Shown: positions 1 to 12,745, numbered from the stretch's first letter. The stretch is DNA of 64,000 nt from Littorina saxatilis (GCF_037325665.1 NC_090261.1:19759731-19823730); one strand, 5' to 3'. Numbers and translations: made by a program. Notes: generated from the sequence alone by a model not told the origin.

Positions 1-1028
1 ATAAGGTGCTGACAGACACTCACGAGTTCGTAACACGGCTCACTGCATGTCGACATTTACACATCACTTGTGTCGCTGAATCCCGTAGATGATGAATTCC
101 CAGAAACTCTCGAGAAACACTTCCGCCATTAGCGAAAGTAACCGTCGTCTCTACGACCGGTAACGATGAAGACTCCTCCGTCTAGCCATCTCTGCGCCGA
201 TGTGGTCTCTTCCCCCACCATCACTCCGCATTCTCCCGTGTAAGGTCCGTCTCTTGTCCACGCAATGGAAAACTCCTCATGGAAACTCCTAAAGAATTAA
301 CCCAAGTCTTAATACAACATTCTCTTAAACCATATCTTCTTCCGAAACATTCATGTATCATCTCAGGCATTCTCGTTCATTCTACATTCACATTCCGTCC
401 ACAGTCAATATCCAAGCTATACTTAATCTATGAATAACACTACCATACATAGCATCACCATCTTAATCATAACATAAATGCGTAACAACATTTATGTTCA
501 AGAACTTTCCCAACAAAAAACCGTGATACAATCACAACAAGAATTCTCTGAAAACTTCACACTAGAATTTAGTGCACTTCGTATACACTAACCTTTACAT
601 TCCAGCTATATATTCAAGCTTCAGTAATATACAACATAGTAAATCATTTACCTTAAGAGACCCGTCTCTTGAAAGAGTGTTTGTCCCCGACAAACTTGAC
701 AAACGCCAGACACCCTTCTCTGTCGAGCATCAACAACGTTGTGACGTTATTAAACCCAGACCAGCTACATTTCTCATAAACACAACTCATGTCAAACCAG
801 GGTTTTCTCGTGCAACGCACGAAACTCGTGATAACGCTTCTCCTGTCCCCTACGCATCGCACTTCAATAATTAGGGAGGTTAAAACCACGACGTGGTTTC
901 ACATCACAAATATCATACCCACATCTTTGTGACACTTACGGACCAATATACGACTTGCGGAAGTGTTGAACATTATGTTTCATTTGACATTTTCAATCTG
1001 CGTGTACGGACTGGGAAACAACTAGCCC
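1..1028. other. Unclassified A/T-rich sequence
   Basis: I see no gene, tandem array or terminal-repeat structure here. Open frames reach only about 100 codons and show no domain, low-complexity bias or start context that would support coding. Confidence 0.5.
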
Positions 1029-1096
1029 TTTTTACATTTAGTCAAGTTTTGACTAAATGTTTTAACATAGAGGGGGGAATCGAGACGAGGGTCGTG

Positions 1097-1159
<63 letters not shown>

Positions 1160-1864
1160 GATTCAGACTAAACTACTGGGTCGATCTTTATGAAATTTGA
1201 CATGAGAGTTCCTGGGTATGATATCCCCGGATGTTTTTTCTTTTTTTCGATAAATACCTTTGATGACGTCATATCCGGCTTTTTGTAAAAGTTGAGGCGG
1301 CACTGTCACACCCTCATTTTTCAATTAAATTGATTGGCAAATCAATCTTCGACGAAGGCCGGGGTTTGGTATTGCATTTCAGCTTGGTGGCTTAAAAACT
1401 AATGAGTGAGTTTGGTCATTAAAAATCGGAAACTTGTAATTAAAATTATGTTTTTATTAAACGATCCAAAAATAATTTCATCTTATTCTTCGTCATTTTC
1501 TGATTCCAAAAACATATACATATGTTATATTTGGATTAAAAACAATCTCTGAAAATTAAAAATATAAAAACTATGATCAAAATTAAATTTCCGAAATCGA
1601 TTCAAAAACTATTTCATCTTATTCCTTGTCGGTTCCTGATTCCAAAAACATATAGATATGATATGTTTGGATTAAAAACACGCTCAGAAAGTTAAAACGA
1701 AGAGAGGTACAGTAAAGCGTGCTATGAAGCACAGCGCAACCGCTACAGCGCCAAACAGGCTCGTCACTTTCACTGCCCTTTGCACTAGCGGCGGACTACG
1801 TTCAGTTTCATTCTGTGAGTTCCACAGCTTGACTAAATGTAGTAATTTCGCCTTACGCGACTTG
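1029..1864 (-). mobile_element. Helentron-like non-autonomous repeat, copy 1
   Basis: This is one copy of the commonest interspersed repeat in the window. Read on the minus strand it begins with CAAGTCGCGTAAGGCG and ends with a short palindrome whose arms are ACATTTAGTCA and TGACTAAATGT around a five-base loop. The same word, ACATTTAGTCAAG, lies about 25 bases inside the 5' end, so the element has subterminal inverted repeats. A (GT)n tract at 1101-1154 (CA on the element strand) lies just inside the 3' end. Subterminal inverted repeats, a 3' hairpin and an internal microsatellite are the layout known for Helentron-associated (HINE/DINE-1) elements. The family call is inference; no transposase is present and the ends were not tested against a database. 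Other copies lie at 10220, 11105, 15659, 26636, 27516 and 62656. Confidence 0.7.
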
Positions 1865-1877
1865 TTTTGTATCTTAA

Positions 1878-2582
1878 AGGCACAGTGCGCCTCCCCGGCG
1901 TAAACCATCACAGATACTGTCAGGCTTTAACACCCTTTCATTTGAACGCTCAGCAAACGGGAACATCCTAGGTGCCCTACGTAAAGAGCACGCAATTTTC
2001 AAAGAATTAATTTTGCGGATTGTCTCTCAGACAATCGGACCGTGGTGCGTTTTGGCGCTAGACCTAACTTTTAAAATCCAAATAATAAATTGACAAATAT
2101 TCTTAAATCATCAAAGAATTCTTTTTTCATCAAGACAAGATCAGTTTTGAAAGTTTGAAAAAAGAAACGCCCGGAAGCAGGGTCACGCAAGGTCGTGGTT
2201 CTCGTAGCAGACGACGGTTTATGCCTATTGCCAGTTCCCTCTGAACAGTCAAAAGCCATCGCGAGAGTTCTTGTGAACCACAGCCGTTTGTTTCGTGCAT
2301 AGTCAGAGGTACATAATAACGTGCTATTGCAGATTAGCACACAGCGAGTCGTGTACAAATTACTAACTGACGTTGTGAAAAAGGGAAACTGGATCACACG
2401 GGTTCACGATGGCTCAGGGATAAGATAAACCACGCAAAAATAAATTCTTTGAAAATTTCTCGCTCTTTACGGAGGGCACCTAGGATGTTCGCAAGCGGTG
2501 AGTGTTTAAATGAAAGGGTGTTTGTACTGTGTGTAAAAGCCTGACAGTATCTGTGATGGTTTACGGGAGGCTTACTGTGCCT
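1878..2582. mobile_element. TTAA-flanked MITE with long TIRs
   Basis: A 705-bp element with inverted ends of about 120 bp. The left end begins AGGCACAGTGCGCCTCC and the right end is its inverted match. Both ends share the words for AAACCATCACAGATACTGTC and for CATCCTAGGTGCCCT. Exact TTAA duplications flank it at 1874-1877 and 2583-2586. TTAA targets are known for piggyBac and Kolobok DNA transposons; the AGG terminus fits Kolobok better. No transposase frame is present, so it is non-autonomous. It lies only 13 bp from the Helentron-like copy to its left. Part of its interior recurs inverted at about 3610-3760. Confidence 0.75.
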
Positions 2583-2702
2583 TTAATCTCCCGCAAGTCA
2601 ACGATAAAAAAATAATAATATTTAAAAGGCCCTGTGCTCAGTTCGACCAACTAGCAATTTGAAATTTTGAAACGCGGTCTTAGTATAACGCCTCAAGTGC
2701 AT

Positions 2703-2886
2703 GAGAATCTTTAAGTAAGTAAGTCAGTAAGTCAGTAAGTAAAGCAATCAGTTAGTCAGTAAGTCAGTCAGTCAGTCAGTCAAGCAGTCATTCAGCCAAG
2801 CAGTCAGTCAGTCAAGCAGTCAGTCAGTCAGTCAGTCAGTCAGTAAGTAAGTAAGTAAGTCAGTCAGACAGTCAGTAAGTAAGTAA
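2703..2886. repeat. Tetranucleotide array (AAGT/CAGT)n
   Basis: An irregular run of GTAA, GTCA and AGTC tetramers about 185 bases long. The alternation of GTAA and GTCA blocks suggests point change followed by slippage. Confidence 0.9.
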
Positions 2887-3365
2887 CCAGGATCGGAGAC
2901 AAAGTCACTGCCCTCTTACTATCTCACCTACCGCACGTGCAAGGCCACTACAGCGTGTGTTGCTTAACTCATTTGCACATTAAAACAAACATTAGTACCT
3001 TGACAACAGCTGTCTGCAAAGGATTCTAAGTATTTTCTTTCTGCCATTAGATGACAACTCACTACTTACTAACGCGGCTTAGAAATCAACAAGAAACTTT
3101 TTGACATGTAAAATACACGGAGGCTTAGAAGGATTGTTGTGGACAACATTGTCAGCAAACCAAGCCTAAGGGAATAAAGTCAGACATTGACAGATTAAGC
3201 AGCATAATCTGTGAATTCTCGTCAGTCCAACCCTGTGACGTTTCGGCTCAAAAGATCTGAGCGAAATTAATCTTTTGCTTGCGTGAACTTTTGACAAGAA
3301 GGGGTAACTTCAGTAGAAGGATGTGTTGTAGCGAAGACAGGTGTGACAGCAAATCGTTTTGCTTG
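2887..3365. other. Unclassified sequence
   Basis: No coding frame, tandem repeat or element end was recognised in this stretch. Confidence 0.4.
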
Positions 3366-3470
3366 AAGGGATACTATTGATCTATTGAGAGTGGGGAGTT
3401 TCGTGCGAATTTGACGAATCATGATGAATCTGGGGAATCCGACGTACCTTAAAGCCCCAGTCTGCCTAAA
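3366..3470 (+). repeat. MITE fragment, AGGGATACTATTGATC family
   Basis: It begins TTGAAGGGATACTATTGATC and contains GAATCTGGGGAATCC. It matches the left part of the TTAA-flanked element at 31125-31588 and a piece at 50896-50990. Only the left part is present. Confidence 0.55.
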
Positions 3471-3800
3471 AATGGTTTACAGAACGATTTAAATCTTCTC
3501 ATGAAAAAGCATTTCTAACCTTATGGAACACACTTGCAATAGCGTTTAATAGCATTAAATGACACAGTTCGTTTGAATGGCTATTTAGCTCGCGTAAACC
3601 ACACATCAGTTTGTGTGTGGTTTATCTAACCCCTTAGCCATCGTGGACCCGTGTGATCCACTTTCCTTTTTTTTCACAATTTAGTCGTCAGTTTGTGATA
3701 TCAATGCGACTCGCTGGATCTGCAATAGCCTATCATAATAGAAGCAGCTACCAGCAGTCGACACGCGATGATACATTTGCCCTTTGACCTTTCCTTGGGA
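3471..3800 (-). repeat. Inverted relative of the 1878-2582 MITE interior
   Basis: On the minus strand this region shares several blocks with 2300-2435, including TGGATCACACGGG, CACGATGGCT, AGATAAACCAC and CTATTGCAGAT. It also holds a small hairpin with AAACCACACA arms near 3596-3627. It looks like a diverged second member of the same MITE family in opposite orientation. The outer ends are unclear. Confidence 0.5.
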
Positions 3801-5587
3801 ATCTCCTTTACTAAAAATAGAATACGGGATTGTGGGAAAGCTGCTCGGTGGCACTCATGCACTATATTCGATTTTCAATACACGACAGTCAACATCTTTG
3901 GGATAAATCAAAATGAAAAAAATACAAGTATATAGAGTTAAAGAAAACAAGAAAAAGTTGAAAAAAATGAGAAAAAATGTTATGCAAAAAATTTGCCAAA
4001 TAATTATAGGACTCGAAATCGAGACCGCCGGTGTGACGTTTTCATCTTTCGCCGTGTTGATATTTCGCTTCTTGGCCTCGTTGATCTAGTATAAACTCTG
4101 AGTGATCGACAAGAAGAAGAAGAAGAAGTATAAACTCTACACTGAACAAAAAAACACCCTTCGATAGTACTGATGAGCGACCTTGTGTGCCTTACATTCA
4201 TGGGGCCAAATTTGTCCAACCAATTTGTTTTATTTAACTTAGAAATTTGATTCATCCTAAAATGTTTTCCTTCTTACTCAAGGGACGTAACCACTCAGTA
4301 CACGTTTTCGAAGAATTCGATTTTGGGGGTGAAATCTATTAAATTTTACCACCAATTTTCTTCACATGCAAGAAACTGACATGCCTTTCGTCCATAAATA
4401 ATTTCACTTCTTAATTTTACCAGGAAACATTTCAGTCTTGAGTATATATGTCGAGGGGGAAATATGTACACAGGCGAAAGATGAAATCGTGACAGGATCT
4501 ACAAGCAACGTGGTGTACCAACCCGCCACGAACGCTCTTGACCTAAACTTGTGAAATCAAATACTTGAACTGCAACCGCCATATCTTCCACGTGGCTGCC
4601 GGGGTTATCGTACTTGCATTTGTCGACTAGTCGGTTCCCCGTTCGTATTTGTGATTTATACGTTTTCTTGTCAGTCTCATCATTAAATGTAGTCGCGGTG
4701 TTACCTATAAGGCATTACATTTTCACCAAAGCCGAGGTTACTAAACAGAATATAATTAGAAATTCAGTCTTGGGAAATTGTCCCGCTGGAAGTACTCAAT
4801 AATTTTGGAACTTTTTGATTATTTCGATTCATTACATCATCCAAAACGTTTGGAATGAAGCAAAGAAATAAAATACAAGAATTACGAGTTCAGAAAAAAA
4901 ATTGCCGTCGAAGCGAATCGGGACCACAAAAGTAAGGACCAGCGCATCGTCAATCGGGCACTCTACCAACTGAGCTATTTTGTCGCACATTAGACGAGGG
5001 AGATTTTAACTTCAAATATTACACTTGAGTTCTCGAACGTGGCGACGACCCACTGACTCGAGTTTCCGAGTCTCTCCGTTCGTACTTGTATACTGTTCTC
5101 CATATCTCACTGTTCGGGGCTAGTTCAGTAACTGACCCTATGCTCCCGGTCACTTCGTATAAGTTTGGAAAGCAATATCAAGTAGCGATAATTTCAAGCG
5201 AGACCGACATTATTGATACGAAATGCATTGACCAATCGCCGAAAGGCGCATGAAAGTATTTCCCAAAATCCTCTATTCTCGATGACATACTAAAGAGTTA
5301 GTTCGGGAGAACGACGATCTATGGACGGTTTATTATATAAAGGGAAGCAAGCGGATAAAAACGGGCGTCGATAGAGCCAATGAACAGGGATGAGAACTTC
5401 TAGTATGATAGACATCTGGTACCTCTGAATCTAAAACACAACAAACGGCTGCGAGTCACACGAACTTATCGGTGGCGGTTGGCTTCAAAGAAGTAAGCGC
5501 TATGCAGAAAAATCGTCTGCTTGTGCAAGCAAACACGACCTTGCGTGAACTGCTTCTACGCTCCCTTTCAAAAAAATTAAAAAAAAT
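3801..5587. other. Unclassified sequence
   Basis: No supported gene. A short (AAG)n run lies at 4113-4128 and a tRNA-like scrap at 4930-4987. The word AAGGGACGTAACCA near 4280 resembles the end of the TIR element at 58455-58802. Open frames are under 85 codons with no recognisable motif. Confidence 0.4.
4930..4987 (-). repeat. tRNA-like or SINE-head remnant
   Basis: The minus strand reads TAGCTCAGTTGGTAGAGTGC, a good A-box, at about 4955-4976. I find no matching B-box at the right spacing and no cloverleaf, so this is better read as a decayed tRNA or SINE head than a working tRNA gene. Confidence 0.35.
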
Positions 5588-5905
5588 TAATTAAGAACCT
5601 TGCTGAAAATGACCAATAACTAGCCCTCGAGCTTTCCAAAAAATCTGATATAACAAATAGTCTTTTTTTCGTGGAAGTTGATAATTTCATTATTTTCTCT
5701 TTTTTTTTCAATAAGTTTCTTTAATTTCCTGTTGTGCTTTAAATAACGTTCTCGTCAAACCGAAACAGATAAATCTAAAGCATATTTGAATTAGTCTGAC
5801 AAGAACACTACGTTGTATCATGTTATCGTTTTGAAGTATAGGGGGCTTTTTACGGTGATTCGTGAAGGCCTCTTCATTGGTCCATATTAGGCGCCCAGGC
5901 TCCTA
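5588..5905 (-). mobile_element. Partial GGTCCATATTAGG MITE, reverse orientation
   Basis: This is the inverted counterpart of about 7850-8180 and of 13310-13760. It shares, in reverse complement, the blocks around GCGCCTAATATGGACC, TTCGTGAAGGCC, GGGGGCTTTTTAC, ACAGATAAATCTA and the region around CGTGGAAGTTGATAATT. It stops where the hAT-type MITE begins, so the two abut. Confidence 0.7.
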
Positions 5906-6005
5906 GGATGGACCACAGGCACTCGTCACGAGGTGGGCGTGGCCTATGTCTTGGCTGTCACTTGTGATGGACGGGGGGTCTTTTCTTATGGTTTATACTG
6001 TAATA

Positions 6006-7527
6006 TACTGTTCAAAAAAAGAAACGCATAGCTTGTAATATTTGGTTAATTTAGTTATATGGCTACAAGGATATCCACCAAACTGCAGAAAATGTTTATC
6101 TGGTCGTCGACCTTTCGTCCATTGCCACAAGTGAGCTCTGCACGTGACGCATGCGTTATCAGTGGCTACAATGTCAAAATTGCTCATTTGGCATGACCAC
6201 TCGTCATGCTTCAGTGTAATCTCGTGAAACTCGGGGAATATTGAGCTCTCACCATGTCTTCCAAAACCCATAAAAGCGGATTGTTCGCCACAAAGAAATC
6301 AGACGACAATTCAGCGACGAAAGATGGCCCGATTGAGCAGAGAAGACCGCCAAATTGCATTGGGTCGTTTACAAGCAGGCCAAAGTCAAAGTGCAATCGC
6401 CAGGCACTTCCACGTGTCCCAGAGCACCATCAGTAGACTGTGGGTCAGGTTTCAAGCCACTGGCTCCGTTGCTGACTTGCCACGAGCGGGAAGACCAAGG
6501 GCGACAACTGCTGCTCACGACCGCTTCATACGGCTCCGCCACCTCCGGAATCGTTTCCTGTCGGCCTCATCTTCTGTCCAGGCTCTCCCCGGGCCACACC
6601 GATTATCGGACCAGACCGTGCGGAACCGCCTGCATGAAGCTGGTTTGAGAGCTCGCAGACCTCACAGAGGAGCTGTCCTCACCCGCCGCCATCGCCAGAA
6701 CCGAGTGCAGTGGGGCAACCAGCACCTTCGCTGGACCGTCCGGAATCACTGGAGACACGTGTGGTTCAGCGACGAGTCCTACTTCCTGCTCCAGCGACAT
6801 GATGGTCGGAGGAGGGTCTACCGGAGAGTAAACGAACGTTACGCGCCCAACTGTGTGGATGAGGCACCCGTTCATGGTGGTGGAGGCGTCATGGTGTGGG
6901 GGGCGATCAATACCGCTGGAAGGAGCACCCTGGTGCACGTCCAAGGGCGCATAACTGCCCAGCGATACGTGGAGGAAATTCTGCGCCCACACGCCCTTCC
7001 TCTTCTGGCTGACCAGGATGCCATATTCCAGCAGGACAACGCTCGCCCGCACACAGCACGACTCACCACCCAGTTCCTCACCGACCACCATGTCCAGGTG
7101 CTTCCCTGGCCATCCATGTCGCCAGACATGAACCCGATAGAACACCTCTGGGATGAATTGGACAGACGTGTGCGCAGGCGAGAAGAAGCGCCGGCAAATC
7201 ACCGCGATCTATTGCAGGCACTTCAGGAGGAGTGGGACACCATCCCACAGCAAGATATCCGGCATCTGATCCAGTCCATGCCCAGAAGGTGCCGGGCAGT
7301 TGTTGCTGCTCAAGGCAGTCACACCCCCTACTGACTTGACAGCCTCGGCACCCAATCGTATTGATTGAATGATTGATTTGAAGATGCAAATGAACTGTGT
7401 GTGCATTCAACTGTGTCCATACCAAATTTCAAACAAATAATCTAAATATTGGATTTTCTGTTAATTTTTTCGAAAAATAAAACAAATTTGGCAAGTAGCA
7501 ACTATGCGTTTCTTTTTTTGAACAGTA
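6006..7527 (+). mobile_element. Tc1/mariner-type transposon, complete-looking
   Basis: The 1522-bp element has inverted ends that match perfectly over 28 bp when the flanking TA is counted (6004-6031 and 7502-7529). The outermost bases read TACTGTTC. A TA duplication flanks it, as expected for Tc1/mariner. The related locus at 18712-18842 reads straight across this point with a single TA, confirming both ends. One uninterrupted transposase frame (6324-7334) fills the interior, with leaders of about 290 and 170 bp. Perfect ends and an open frame suggest a fairly young copy; activity cannot be judged from sequence. Confidence 0.92.
6324..7334 (+). CDS. Tc1-like DD34E transposase
   Basis: A 336-residue transposase that would cut and paste its own element at TA sites by binding the inverted ends in the nucleus. 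Residues 1 to about 120 hold the paired-like helix-turn-helix DNA-binding region, including GRLQAGQSQSAIARHF and a SGRPR-like linker (AGRPRATT). The catalytic triad is D150 (in FSDES), D238 (in QQDNARPHTA) and E273 (in SPDMNPIEHLW). There are 34 residues between the second D and the E, giving DD34E. The length is normal for Tc1 transposases (about 340). The start was chosen because MARLSREDR aligns with the MPRLTPEQR start of the other Tc1 frame at 28996. No stop, frameshift or missing key residue is seen, and no intron is needed. It is the only gene of the element. Confidence 0.95.
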   Translation: MARLSREDRQIALGRLQAGQSQSAIARHFHVSQSTISRLWVRFQATGSVADLPRAGRPRATTAAHDRFIRLRHLRNRFLSASSSVQALPGPHRLSDQTVRNRLHEAGLRARRPHRGAVLTRRHRQNRVQWGNQHLRWTVRNHWRHVWFSDESYFLLQRHDGRRRVYRRVNERYAPNCVDEAPVHGGGGVMVWGAINTAGRSTLVHVQGRITAQRYVEEILRPHALPLLADQDAIFQQDNARPHTARLTTQFLTDHHVQVLPWPSMSPDMNPIEHLWDELDRRVRRREEAPANHRDLLQALQEEWDTIPQQDIRHLIQSMPRRCRAVVAAQGSHTPY

Positions 7528-7663
7528 TAGTAGTAGTCTTGAGAGCGCACAGGCCCCGCCCACTTTGATCCCGACCCGCTCGTGACGAGTGCCTGTGGGA
7601 TGGACTAGTTGGGAATTGCGGCGTGACGTGAAAGATACATTTGATGACGTTACCCGAACACAT

Positions 7664-8539
7664 AGGGGAAGGGCCCCTAATATGGACCACTTTTTGTTTA
7701 TTGCTGATAACTAGCTTATTTTCGTGCAAAGAAGTTTCATTTTGTGCTTGGTAGTCCTTCTTTCTTAGGTTAACCGTTAGGCCTAATTAGAGTAAAATAG
7801 CTTTGATACACATTCAGCAAAAATTAAATACAGAAAAAATCACAAAGGGTCCATATTAGGAGCCTGGGCGCCTAATATGGACCAGTGAAGCGGCCTTCAC
7901 GAATCACTGTAAAAAGCCCCCTATATTTCAAAATAACATGATACAACTTAGTGTACAAGTCAGCCTAATTAAAATATGCTCTAGATTTATCTGTTTCGGG
8001 TTGATGAGAGCATTATTTGAAGCACACCAGGAAACTAAAGAAGCTTATCAAAAACAGAGTGAAAATAAGTGAAATTATCAACTTCCACGAAAAGAAGACT
8101 TTTCGTTGCATTTTTTTAAATTTCGAGGGCTAGTTATAGGTTATTACCAGCAAGCTTCTTAATGAATTAATGAAAATAGCCTTCAGCTTTTATTTTCTTC
8201 GATTTGTTGAAGGTGGTCCATATTAGGGGACTCGCACATACTTGGAGATTTTGCTATTATTTTTTGTTTGCAGTAGAAACTCGGGGTCAACACTGCTAAA
8301 ATGTAACAAATACGGTTTTAGCTGTCTATATAGCCATTTCTGTTTGATAAAAGCTTTGGCTGCAGACAGAAACGAGTCCGTTTTAGGCGGCAAATTTAGA
8401 GTGAACGCCTAATGTTTTGACATGTGCAAGTTATCCAAAGAGGGTGAATACAGCGAATAAAACTTTTTTGAGCGCTCTAGCGCCGTTAGTTGGTGGTGGT
8501 CCATATTAGGAGCCGGTCCATATTAGGAGCCCTTCCCCT
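7664..8539. mobile_element. GGTCCATATTAGG MITE, copy 1
   Basis: A non-autonomous element with inverted ends starting AGGGGAAGGGCYCCTAATAT. TA lies on both sides (CATA before, TACAC after), suggesting a TA target. The word GGTCCATATTAGG or its complement occurs at both ends and again inside (about 7848-7882 twice in opposite orientation, about 8216, then twice near 8506-8530). It lacks a block of about 70 bp present in the copy at 13122-14206. No transposase-like frame is present. The superfamily is unknown to me. Confidence 0.75.
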
Positions 8540-9655
<1,116 letters not shown>

Positions 9656-9697
9656 AAGGACAGACAGACAGGCAGACAGGCAGGCAGACAGACAGAG

Positions 9698-9759
<62 letters not shown>
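9656..9759. repeat. (GACA/GGCA)n followed by (CA)n
   Basis: A short tetramer run at 9656-9697 grades into a (CA)n tract at 9701-9759. Confidence 0.95.
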
Positions 9760-9761
<2 letters not shown>

Positions 9762-10219
9762 ATTCCCCTCACAGAGAGAGAATCTATACAGACAGCGTCA
9801 GGCCAACAAGAAAAGGTAGTATAGATGGTATTTGTCAACACATTATATATCAGCTATATGATACACTGTAATGATGTTTTCAGCACAAGCCATTAATCAT
9901 CAATTAGTGGTATTTCCGCCTGTCCCAAATGCCGACAATTATACACTGATTGGTTGGAAAGGGGACAAATACACTATCGTTTCCATAGGTCTGTGAGAAC
10001 CATGGTACGAGAGACAACACAAGCAAATCAAATTTAAATGGTAGATTAAATCAGCTGATCAAACGCTGTCCTTGTGTGCCCTGGTTGATCACACATATTT
10101 TTAGGTAAGATATGCTGGCTTGGGTTAACAAAAAAGCAACAATCTTTATCTTAAAATTTTCAAAAAATGAGTTCAGACACTCCACTTAGCAGATGGATTC
10201 TCGTTATCGAAAGATCAAA
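9760..10219. other. Unclassified sequence
   Basis: No gene, tandem array or inverted ends recognised. Confidence 0.4.
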
Positions 10220-10875
10220 CAAGTCACGTTAAGCGAAATTACTACATTTAGTCAACCCGTCGAACTCACAGAATGAAATTAAAGCACTCCATTTCCATCT
10301 CGTGCTACTTTCACGAAAAAAAAGCGTGCGGAAAATGACAAGCCAGTGTAGCCTCGGCGCAAAAGTGTATGGCTTGCTCGCATATCCCTTGAAGTGACAA
10401 ACCAGTATAGCGCACCAGAGTAAAACGCTGCAAAGGAAAGCGCGCTGTTCTCTATTTCTTTAATTTTTACTTTCTGAGCTTGTTTTACATAAATGTAGGT
10501 TTTCGGAATCAGGAAATGATAAAGAATCAGATGAAATAATAAAGCATAAGATAAAGCAAAATTTGGGTTGATAACTAAAAGTTTAATTCTAATTAGAATT
10601 TTGAGAATTTGAATGACCAAACTTAATAAATAAATTTCAAGCTGTCAAGCTGAAATGATATCCCACAGTCCGGGCTTCGTCGAAGATTGCTTAATAACCA
10701 AAATGTCAATCAATTTGGTTGAAAGTTACGGCGAATATGACGTCATCGAAGATATTTTTATCGAAAAAAAAAACATCTGTGGGTTTCATTCTCAGGAACT
10801 CACATGTAAAGTTTCATGAACATCGGTTCAGCACTTTCCTCGGAATCGCTCTACACTTTCCTCGGAATCGCACAC

Positions 10876-10956
<81 letters not shown>

Positions 10957-10967
10957 TACGTATACGT

Positions 10968-11029
<62 letters not shown>

Positions 11030-11104
11030 AATCATACACCACCACCCTCGTCTCGATTCCCCGTCTATGTTAAAACATTAAGTCAAAACTTGACTAAATA
11101 AAAA
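10220..11104 (+). mobile_element. Helentron-like repeat, diverged copy
   Basis: It begins CAAGTCACGTTAAGCG and ends with the arms CATTAAGTCA and TGACTAAAT. The middle differs clearly from the other copies, so it is an older or separate subfamily member. Two (CA)n blocks near the 3' end (about 10870-10950 and 10970-11023) are separated by CATACATACGTATACGTG. It is followed immediately by another copy in the same orientation. Confidence 0.7.
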
Positions 11105-11843
11105 CAAGTCGCGTAAGGCGAAATTACTACATTTAGTCAAGCTGTGGAACTCACAGAATGAAACTGAACGCACTGCATTTTTTCACAATGACCGTAGTCC
11201 GCCGCTTGTGCATAACGGAGTGAAACTGACGAGCCTGTTCAGCGCGGTAGTGGTTTCGCTGTGCTGCATAGCACGCTTTTCTGTACCTCTCTTCGTTTTT
11301 AACTTTCTGAGCGTGTTTTTAATCCAAACATATCATATCTATATGTTTTTGGAATCAGGAACCGACAAGGAATAAGATGAAATTGTTTTTAAATCGATTT
11401 CGGAAATTTAATTTTGATCATAATTTTTATATTTTTAATTTTGAGAGCTTGTTTTTAATCCAAATATAACATATTTATATGTTTTTGGAATCAGAAAATG
11501 ATGTAAAATAAGATGAACGTAAATTTGGATCGTTTTATATAAAAAAAAAAATTATTACAATTTTCAGATTTTTAATGACCAAAGTCATAAAGTAATTTTT
11601 AAGCCACCAAGCTGAAATGGCCTTCGTCGAAGATTGCTTTACAAAAATTTCAATCAATTTGATTGAAAAATGAGGGTGTGACAGTGCCGCCTCAACTTTT
11701 ACAAAAAGCCGGATATGATGTCATCAAAAGTATTTATCGAAAAAAAGAAAAAAACGTCCGGGGATATCATTCCCAGGAACTCTCATGTCAAATTTCATAA
11801 AGATCGGTCCAGTAGTTTGGTCTGAATCGCTCTACACACACAG

Positions 11844-11876
<33 letters not shown>

Positions 11877-11996
11877 GACACAGACACAGACACAGACACA
11901 CACAGACACACACACACACACACACACACCACGACCCTCGTCTCGATTCCCCCTCTATGTTAAAACATTTAGTCAAAACTTGACTAAATGTAAAAA
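11105..11996 (+). mobile_element. Helentron-like repeat, copy 3
   Basis: Close to the family pattern: 5' CAAGTCGCGTAAGGCG, then TTTAGTCAAGCTGTGG, AT-rich centre with two related TATGTTTTTGGAATCAG blocks, CCGGATATGATGTCATC, CGCTCTACACACA, a CA/CAGA tract, CCTCGTCTCGATTCC and the terminal hairpin. The head-to-tail pair with the preceding copy has only AAAA between them. Confidence 0.75.
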
Positions 11997-12745
11997 ACGA
12001 CACTTCACTGAGCGGTCCAGTTTCGGTTTATTATCTTATTTTTATTGTTCATTTATTTTTTTGTCCACTTCAGAGAGCGCTTAGTCGACGTGCTAATGTG
12101 TGTTTCGTTCTGTCTATAATATTACTGCACTTTCTTACTTCTTGATTTTGGAAGGTTAGCAGTTTATTTGTTTCGACTTGCGTAAACCTGTTCGTCTCAT
12201 TTCATTCACCTGTTTTACAGTTACTCGGCTCAGCATTGCAAAGCTCATTTGGACCCTCTGGTATTTGGATGTTTACTTTTATTTAAAAGACTTCACATTC
12301 AATGACTTGTGTTTCTCTTGGAATGGACACACGGCTATTCACTACACACTCACTATGCTATGGAAGACATGATATAATGAAGTTTCATTTTTATTTCTGT
12401 GACATGATAAAAACAAACGTTCACAGAAAAAAATCGGCTTGCTAAACATTCACGAACAATTTTGAACGTAAATGTTCATGGATTGATCAGATGTCTTATC
12501 TTATGTATTTTACATCAAGGAACAAACTAGCAACAATACAATTCCATGGACAAATCCGCATACCAAATAGTCACAGACAATTTGCACGCCAATCATGTAA
12601 GTGCAACAGTGACTAATAACTAAAGTAACAGCAATCGCGTAGGCCTGCATATACGTAAAAGAACAATGTCATTAATTTTGGAGCCGGAAACCAGTCCGAA
12701 ACTACATCGTGTCCACATCATTACACCCATAAATGGAACGTCACC
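11997..12745. other. Unclassified A/T-rich sequence
   Basis: No coding frame longer than about 65 codons with recognisable content, no terminal repeats. Confidence 0.4.

Larger units (their letters stand above)
5914..7597. mobile_element. hAT-type MITE interrupted by a Tc1 element
   Basis: The ends are CACAGGCACTCGTCACGAG and its inverted match, flanked by an exact 8-bp duplication, GGATGGAC, at 5906-5913 and 7598-7605. An 8-bp target duplication is typical of hAT transposons. Without the Tc1 insert at 6006-7527 and its extra TA the element is about 160 bp, too short to encode anything. A second copy without the insert lies at 18712-18842. The MITE appears to have landed in a sequence resembling the GGTCCATATTAGG MITE. 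Confidence 0.8.

Noticed and set aside
572-874. 100-codon frame near the window start
   Set aside because: No motif, overlapped by an open frame on the other strand, and surrounded by non-coding A/T-rich sequence.
4930-4987. Functional tRNA gene on the minus strand
   Set aside because: Good A-box only; no B-box at proper spacing and no cloverleaf.
6603-7202. 199-codon minus-strand frame opposite the Tc1 transposase
   Set aside because: A shadow of the transposase codons; the plus strand carries all the family motifs.
10279-10620. 113-codon minus-strand frame
   Set aside because: It lies inside a Helentron-like copy and does not persist in the other copies.
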